Shown: positions 32,279 through 36,835 of the stretch, piece by piece | Layout: each line of letters starts with the position of its first letter | How positions within the stretch are numbered: position 1 is the stretch's first letter | Assembly: GCA_009917695.1 (NCBI GenBank) | Contig: JAACJG010000022.1 | Location: 1 to 36,835 of the forward strand | Reading direction: 5' to 3' | DNA from: Candidatus Rifleibacterium amylolyticum | GTDB taxonomy: Bacteria > Muiribacteriota > Ozemobacteria > Ozemobacterales > Ozemobacteraceae | Length of the DNA stretch: 36,835 nucleotides | Translations under genes and position numbers: made by a program | The notes under the pieces: model-generated | The model's database searches: none | Told to the model about the DNA's origin: nothing | What the model saw: the letters and a program-made list of their open reading frames with translations, nothing else

Positions 32279-33574
32279 ATGAAAAAAATTTGCATAACTA
32301 TTGTGCCGGTAATTTTCGTTTTTGTGTTTTTCTGTTCAGCAAATGCGCATGCCGGCGGATTCCAGATTTATCAGGCGGCAGCTGCTGATGCCATGGCGCT
32401 GGGTGCAGCCACCGTCGGGCGCGATGACCTTGTCTCAAGCGCCTGGTATAACCCGGCAGCGGTTATGGAGTTCAAAGACACCAGATACAACTCGGGCTAC
32501 TCTCTGGCAAAAATAAACTGGACCTACGAGCCTGGCAATGGTCTGGCAAAGATGAAAGTCAAAGACAAAACTCAGCTGGTTCCCGGCTCACATCTCATTC
32601 ACCCGCTGAACAGCCGATATACTGCAGCATTTTCGTTTTACACGCCCTATGGCCTGGGAATGAAATGGCATGACCACGATGTGCAGCGTCTTATTGACTC
32701 CGGGCTGTATAATGACCCCGGTTCTTCTCCGGCAGGAATGCTTGTCACCAAGGCCATTACCACCACTGCCGACCTCAAGGTGCCATATTTCAACTCGACT
32801 ATCGCGACACGCCTTTCTGACAAGTTTTCGCTGGCCGCTGGATTCAGCGTGATCAAGGCAGATTTCAAACTGCGTTTTCTCTCAAAAAGCACTATTTTGC
32901 CGGCAACCGTCGCCTGGAACGACTTCACCGAATACCGTGCCGATGGCTGGGGGCTTGGTTATATTCTGGCCGGACACTATAACACCGGAAAAGACTGGAA
33001 GTTTGGCATGCGCTACCTCTCCAACGCCGACGTTAAAATGCACGGCACCGTCGAGAATCATCCGACGGCCGGCGACACCTACATGAAGGGAACGATGAAA
33101 CTGCCGGCAACTCTCACTGTTGGATGTGTCAACTCCGGAATAGATCGCTGGCAGCTCTCTTTCGACGTCATGTGGACAGAATGGAACCGGTTCAATCAGC
33201 TCAAAATCGACCCACGCTACGCATGGCAGCCAGCTGACGGCGGCTTTACTGCACCCAAAAACTGGAAAAACACTTTTTCATACAGGTTTGGAGCTGAATA
33301 CAGGTATTGCGAGCACTGGACCCTTCGCGGCGGCTATGTTTACGACAATTCACCAATACCTGACACAACCAGAAACTTTGAGTTGCCGGGCACTGATGGC
33401 CATATCTTTTCGCTTGGCGCGTCGAGAAAGACTGAGAAATACATTTTCGACGTTGGCTACAGCTACATGGTGCTCGATGACGGCAAAGCAGGTCAGATTC
33501 CGCTTAATGGCATCGGCAGATTCACCGGCGCCGACAACCACTTTCTCATGTTCAGCTACAGCATGAAGCTGTGA
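32279..33574 (+). CDS. OmpP1/FadL family outer membrane transport protein
   Basis: A 431-residue outer-membrane beta-barrel. A signal peptide (1-25, ending AHA-GGF) is followed by the FadL hatch and NPA region: GGFQIYQAAAADAMALGAATVGRDDLVSSAWYNPAAVMEF, where the NPA motif is diagnostic. Alternating hydrophobic strands fill the rest, and the protein ends in an aromatic-alternating strand (HFLMFSYSMKL) typical of barrel C-termini. FadL relatives take up hydrophobic compounds such as fatty acids or aromatic hydrocarbons. The ATG at 32279 gives a clean signal peptide; the upstream in-frame GTG would place 16 polar residues before it. The gene proves an outer membrane. Confidence 0.93.
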   Translation: MKKICITIVPVIFVFVFFCSANAHAGGFQIYQAAAADAMALGAATVGRDDLVSSAWYNPAAVMEFKDTRYNSGYSLAKINWTYEPGNGLAKMKVKDKTQLVPGSHLIHPLNSRYTAAFSFYTPYGLGMKWHDHDVQRLIDSGLYNDPGSSPAGMLVTKAITTTADLKVPYFNSTIATRLSDKFSLAAGFSVIKADFKLRFLSKSTILPATVAWNDFTEYRADGWGLGYILAGHYNTGKDWKFGMRYLSNADVKMHGTVENHPTAGDTYMKGTMKLPATLTVGCVNSGIDRWQLSFDVMWTEWNRFNQLKIDPRYAWQPADGGFTAPKNWKNTFSYRFGAEYRYCEHWTLRGGYVYDNSPIPDTTRNFELPGTDGHIFSLGASRKTEKYIFDVGYSYMVLDDGKAGQIPLNGIGRFTGADNHFLMFSYSMKL

Positions 33575-33587
33575 AATCAAGACCTTC

Positions 33588-33914
33588 TCAATGAGACCAT
33601 TTTCTGACGGCATCTTTGAATGCATAAGGATCTTCGGGAGTAAAACGTATTTCTTTAAAGTAGCCGCAGTTGCGGGTAATACCAACATGCGTGAATACAT
33701 CGGCAAAGTCAAGCTTGAGTGCGCCCCATGAAGTTCTGATCACCGGTGGCCTGAAAATATCAATGTTGACAAAGTCGGCGCGCCTGATGACGATAGTTGT
33801 AAAAAAGAGCTTGAATTCAAGCTCGATGCGGTCTTCGTAAATACTGTAGGTATTCCAGAAGCTCTTAAAACAGCCTTCTGAGCGATAAAGCAACCGGCTG
33901 CCATCTTCACCCAT
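33588..33914 (-). CDS. Small PH-like domain protein of unknown function
   Basis: A 108-residue protein without a signal peptide. The pattern of strands (YSIYEDRIELEFKLFFTTIVIRRADFVNIDIF, then a loop, then CGYFKEIRFTPEDPYAFKDAVRK with a final helix) resembles bacterial PH-like domains, as in other small predicted PH proteins. That fold call is by eye. It lies convergent with the porin gene, 13 bases from its stop, and GCGGGG precedes the ATG. Function unknown. Confidence 0.65.
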   Translation of the reverse strand: MGEDGSRLLYRSEGCFKSFWNTYSIYEDRIELEFKLFFTTIVIRRADFVNIDIFRPPVIRTSWGALKLDFADVFTHVGITRNCGYFKEIRFTPEDPYAFKDAVRKWSH

Positions 33915-34074
33915 AATTACCCCGCTCTGTCTGTAACAAATTGCTGCTTCCTGCAGTTTAGCCCAATTTGATTGAATCTACAATGGGTGCAAAAAATTTG
34001 GGGATACTTTAAAAAGTTACTAATTGCATTTCCTGCAAAAGTTTGCATGAAGTTTTATCTACAGCTCAATCTGT

Positions 34075-34111
34075 TTGACATATTGTCCGATCTGGATAGT
34101 TTATATGATTG
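34075..34111 (+). promoter_or_regulatory. Possible promoter of the repeat lipoprotein gene
   Basis: A perfect TTGACA (34075-34080) lies upstream of a TATATGAT stretch (34102-34109), but the spacing of about 21 bases is longer than ideal. The rest of 33915-34170 is AT-rich intergenic DNA with no gene seen. Confidence 0.35.
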
Positions 34112-34170
34112 TCGTCGGGGAAATGTCGCTCTCGACAACAGATGAAAAGGATTCTGGAGGACCTGCGAAG

Positions 34171-36738
34171 ATGAAATACCTGTTCAGAGCATTTATCGTG
34201 TTAACTTTTGCCATCGCCCTTATTGCCACCGGCTGTGGCGGCGGAGGTGGCGGTGGCGGGACCTACTTGCCGCAGTCGTCTGAAACAGGTTCGATCAGTG
34301 GTCAGATTGTTAACAACACTATTTCCATCGGTGGTGGCAGCGTGCGCTCGCAAGCAGCAGGAACCGAAGAAGTTAAAGTGTATGTAGAACAAAATCCAAC
34401 ACTGACGACACTGGCCGACAGTGCCGGTAAATTCCTGCTCGAAAATGTTCCCGCCGGCGTAGTAAACCTGGTCGCCGAGCACAAAACCGCCGACGGCCAG
34501 CTGTTCAGAATGCGATCAGACGAAATCACCGTCGAAGCAGCAAAAACCAGCGAATTACCGGCGGCCATCTCTGTCATCAAAGCTGACAAAGAAATCAGCG
34601 GGCGTGTTATCAATGCCGACACAGCCATGGCTATCCAGGGTGTCACAGTTTCTGCATGGGGCAAGACAGTTACTACTGACGCCAACGGCAGTTTCTCTCT
34701 AAAAGAGCTTCCTGATCTGGCTTTTCAGTTCAAGCTGAGCAAAGACGGATTTGAAACAAAGATCCAGACAGTAGAAACCAGCGGAGACTTCGCACAGTCT
34801 TTTCTAGTTGAGCTTAAGCCGGTAGCTGCAGTAGCACCTGGTGCGTCAACAGGCACTATCAAAGGCAAAGTTGTCTCAACCATGAATATGTTTCAATTTC
34901 CTGCAGAAGGCGCCAATGTATTCTGCGAACAGTATATGAATCTTACAGCCACAACTGATGCTGAAGGCAACTTCACCATAAGCAACATACCTGCTGGAAA
35001 AGTATACATAACGGCAGTGAGTGCTGATGAAGCCAACCGTGGCCGCACCGAAGAGTTAACTCTGAGCGCAGGACAAACTCTTGACCTGAGTGGTTCACCA
35101 ATTACGCTAACCTTCGCATCAAGGTCTGTTGGCGGTTTCATAAATGTGACAGGAGGCACTGACGCTGATCTCGTCGGCATAAAGGTCACTGTTCTCGAGA
35201 AAACAGTATTATCAGATGCTGACGGCATGTTCAGGATTTTGAATCTGCCAATGCAGAAAGTAACAGCTCGATTTGAAAAATCTGGCCTGGTCAGCAAGGA
35301 GATTGAAGTTGATCTTGCACCTGGAGATTTCAATCAAATCGTTGAAATGGAACTTCTGAAGCTGGAAGAAGTCGTTCCTGAAGTCGAAGATGAAGGGCCA
35401 TTGCGTGATATAAACACCATAGCAAAAAGCATATATAAAATGCCGCTCGACGAAAACAACATTTTGCTGACAGCTCAGGCTGTGGTGAAACTACCTGAAA
35501 TAACAGGTCTGCGACGAAGTGACCTATACATGTTCTCAAATGACGGTGGCCCTGGCTCATTCGAAACTCAGGTCGAAACGGATGGTTTTATTCCTACCCG
35601 CGCCATTACTGCCAGCTCCTCACCTGCTCTGGTAATGTTTGGAATCAAAGATGAACATTACCTCTACACTTATCACCCAATGCTGCTCAAAGTCTGGCAT
35701 CCCTATGATACAGAATACGACAACTATATAGATTCGAGATCTACAGCTGAAGCGCTGGTGATCTTTGACAAGGTTCTGTGGACTCTGGACAGGGATCAGT
35801 TTTTGCTGGCGCTCAAAAAAGTCCGCAACCACAGCGCCCTCAACGATCTGATCAGTGCAGTTGAGCTTGCTCTGCGCGTTCCGGAACCAGAAACTCTGTA
35901 CAGCGACACGCTCATGCAGAAATCTGCTGCCATAGCTCAGGCGGTCGCGCAGGAACTCAAAGTCGGGCCTTATGCAGCATCGATGCGTTCGTCGCGCCTG
36001 ATGCCCTCTATGCGCGCTGCCATTGGTGAGGTATCGGACAAAGCCGTTTACGTAGAAGATGATGGTGCGCGCAGCGCATCGACAGTATTACTCACCAACC
36101 GGTCTTATTGCCATTATACGGTCAGCATAACCAACGACATGACCTACCAGACAATAAAATCACCGGCCGGCAACAATTATTTTGCGCTCGAACGTTCGAC
36201 GCACACCAGCTATACCTGGAGCTGGCCACCTGATCGTAAAAAGCAGGTTACAGTAGACCTTGGCCCGGGTGAATTTACGACAACATTCACCAAACAAAAG
36301 GGTCTGTCCGTTTTCGACGGTCTGATGACCCTTGCCGGAACGGTAATCGGTGCCGGTGCTTCAAGTTATGAAGAACTGGACGACGGCTACAAAATGCTTT
36401 CCACAACGGGACAGGGCGTGCTGGAAATTATCAATAAAGCTACAACAGCTCAGATCAACTCATCGGCAGACGCTCTTGCGCTTGCCGACGAACTGCTGTT
36501 CTCGACCGGCAAGATGGGCTTCGAAGTACTCATGGATTTTGCGCCAAAATACTTTGGCGCCAAGCTCGCACGCGAACTCAAGAATTCATGGTTCAAGACC
36601 GCTGCCAAATTCATGGCAAAAAAGGCTTTGATCTGGGGCGTAGCAATCTACAATACCACTGATGTGGCATTGATTATCTATGACGTAGCCAAAACGCCTG
36701 ATTCCTACCATATGAATTCGGATAAGGAATTAAAGTAA
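34171..36738 (+). CDS. Lipoprotein with four carboxypeptidase-regulatory-like repeats
   Basis: An 855-residue surface or periplasmic lipoprotein. Lipobox ATG-C22 is followed by eight glycines. Four beta-sandwich repeats of the carboxypeptidase regulatory-like type follow at about 40-105, 140-200, 228-285 and 318-385. Each has the pattern I-x-G-x-V ... A-x-V ... T-x-A-D-G-x-F-x-L-x-N-x-P-A-G. Residues 400-690 are unassigned. The last 150 residues are helical, with a hydrophobic segment (AKKALIWGVAIYNTTDVALIIYDVAK) near the end. Such repeats are usually adhesive or structural. The ATG at 34171 (GGAGG ten bases upstream) starts the signal peptide; an upstream in-frame TTG overlaps the possible -35. 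Confidence 0.88.
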   Translation: MKYLFRAFIVLTFAIALIATGCGGGGGGGGTYLPQSSETGSISGQIVNNTISIGGGSVRSQAAGTEEVKVYVEQNPTLTTLADSAGKFLLENVPAGVVNLVAEHKTADGQLFRMRSDEITVEAAKTSELPAAISVIKADKEISGRVINADTAMAIQGVTVSAWGKTVTTDANGSFSLKELPDLAFQFKLSKDGFETKIQTVETSGDFAQSFLVELKPVAAVAPGASTGTIKGKVVSTMNMFQFPAEGANVFCEQYMNLTATTDAEGNFTISNIPAGKVYITAVSADEANRGRTEELTLSAGQTLDLSGSPITLTFASRSVGGFINVTGGTDADLVGIKVTVLEKTVLSDADGMFRILNLPMQKVTARFEKSGLVSKEIEVDLAPGDFNQIVEMELLKLEEVVPEVEDEGPLRDINTIAKSIYKMPLDENNILLTAQAVVKLPEITGLRRSDLYMFSNDGGPGSFETQVETDGFIPTRAITASSSPALVMFGIKDEHYLYTYHPMLLKVWHPYDTEYDNYIDSRSTAEALVIFDKVLWTLDRDQFLLALKKVRNHSALNDLISAVELALRVPEPETLYSDTLMQKSAAIAQAVAQELKVGPYAASMRSSRLMPSMRAAIGEVSDKAVYVEDDGARSASTVLLTNRSYCHYTVSITNDMTYQTIKSPAGNNYFALERSTHTSYTWSWPPDRKKQVTVDLGPGEFTTTFTKQKGLSVFDGLMTLAGTVIGAGASSYEELDDGYKMLSTTGQGVLEIINKATTAQINSSADALALADELLFSTGKMGFEVLMDFAPKYFGAKLARELKNSWFKTAAKFMAKKALIWGVAIYNTTDVALIIYDVAKTPDSYHMNSDKELK

Positions 36739-36753
36739 GATTTAATCATGGTT

Positions 36754-36835
36754 TTACATGTCCCAGACATCATCGAGTTTGTCTCTTTGAGGCCTTCTAT
36801 CGAAGGTTTCGGTAAGAGCAAGCCTCCAAAGGTCG
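36754..36835 (-). CDS. C-terminal end of a minus-strand gene (partial)
   Basis: The minus strand is open from the window edge to a TAA stop at 36754, giving 26 residues that read DLWRLALTETFDRR and end KLDDVWDM. The segment is polar and charged, with codon choice like neighbouring genes. It converges on the lipoprotein gene with a 15-base gap. Too little is visible to assign a family. Confidence 0.5.
   Translation of the reverse strand, partial: DLWRLALTETFDRRPQRDKLDDVWDM

Overview
The window comes from a Gram-negative bacterium that I cannot place firmly. It opens with the 5' end of a 16S rRNA gene on the minus strand. The envelope is of the Gram-negative type: an OmpP1/FadL porin, two lipoproteins with a Cys-then-polyglycine start, and several Sec-exported proteins. 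The enzyme set (MetH with a fused MTHFR/homocysteine methyltransferase, a Cys-rich multi-cluster ferredoxin, full arsenic detoxification) fits an anaerobe or facultative anaerobe from a deep-branching, mostly uncultured lineage. Candidatus Riflebacteria is one guess from general feel; the complete 16S gene would settle it. No transposase, integrase, CRISPR array or tRNA was seen.

Layout. (1) 1-560: start of 16S rRNA, its leader with a REP-like 'CATTGCGAG...' repeat, and a structured intergenic stretch that may encode a small RNA. (2) 561-4814, plus strand: exported isoaspartyl methyltransferase, a proline-rich exported protein, an exported PPP-type phosphatase, then (after a terminator) a GT-C glycosyltransferase. 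(3) 4833-10752, minus strand: methionine operon, MTHFR/homocysteine methyltransferase fusion -> MetH -> GNAT acetyltransferase, with overlapping or nearly abutting genes. (4) 10887-14018, minus strand: secreted subtilisin and an ArsB/NhaD-type permease. (5) 14189-19237, plus strand: tight operon of M3 oligoendopeptidase, PNKP-like HAD phosphatase and a Ser/Thr kinase-TPR protein. (6) 19249-22948: three exported proteins or lipoproteins of unknown function. (7) 23183-29890: an arsenic island made of two converging operons. (8) 30138-36738: Cys-rich ferredoxin, zinc-ribbon methyltransferase, FadL-like porin, small PH-like protein, and a lipoprotein with four carboxypeptidase-regulatory-like repeats. 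The last 82 bases hold the C-terminus of another minus-strand gene.

The arsenic island is the most coherent system. The left operon (plus strand) is arsR - YraQ/ArsP-type permease - cytoplasmic CPKC mini-thioredoxin - exported CKAC thioredoxin - membrane-anchored ArsF-like CVTC protein - ArsG-like CcdA-superfamily membrane protein. The right operon (minus strand) is arsR - arsC - arsM - acr3. They meet tail to tail with 17 bp between stops. The right arm reduces arsenate, methylates arsenite and exports arsenite. The left arm looks suited to organic arsenicals: a permease family that exports trivalent methylarsenicals, plus ArsF/ArsG. The cysteine pattern of the left arm also reads as a split DsbD-like thiol relay. 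Each operon has its own palindromic operator overlapping the -10 box, with different sequences, so the two ArsRs probably do not cross-regulate.

Starts were reassigned in many genes on the basis of Shine-Dalgarno sites, signal peptides and promoter positions. Family assignments are by recognition of motifs, not by searches.
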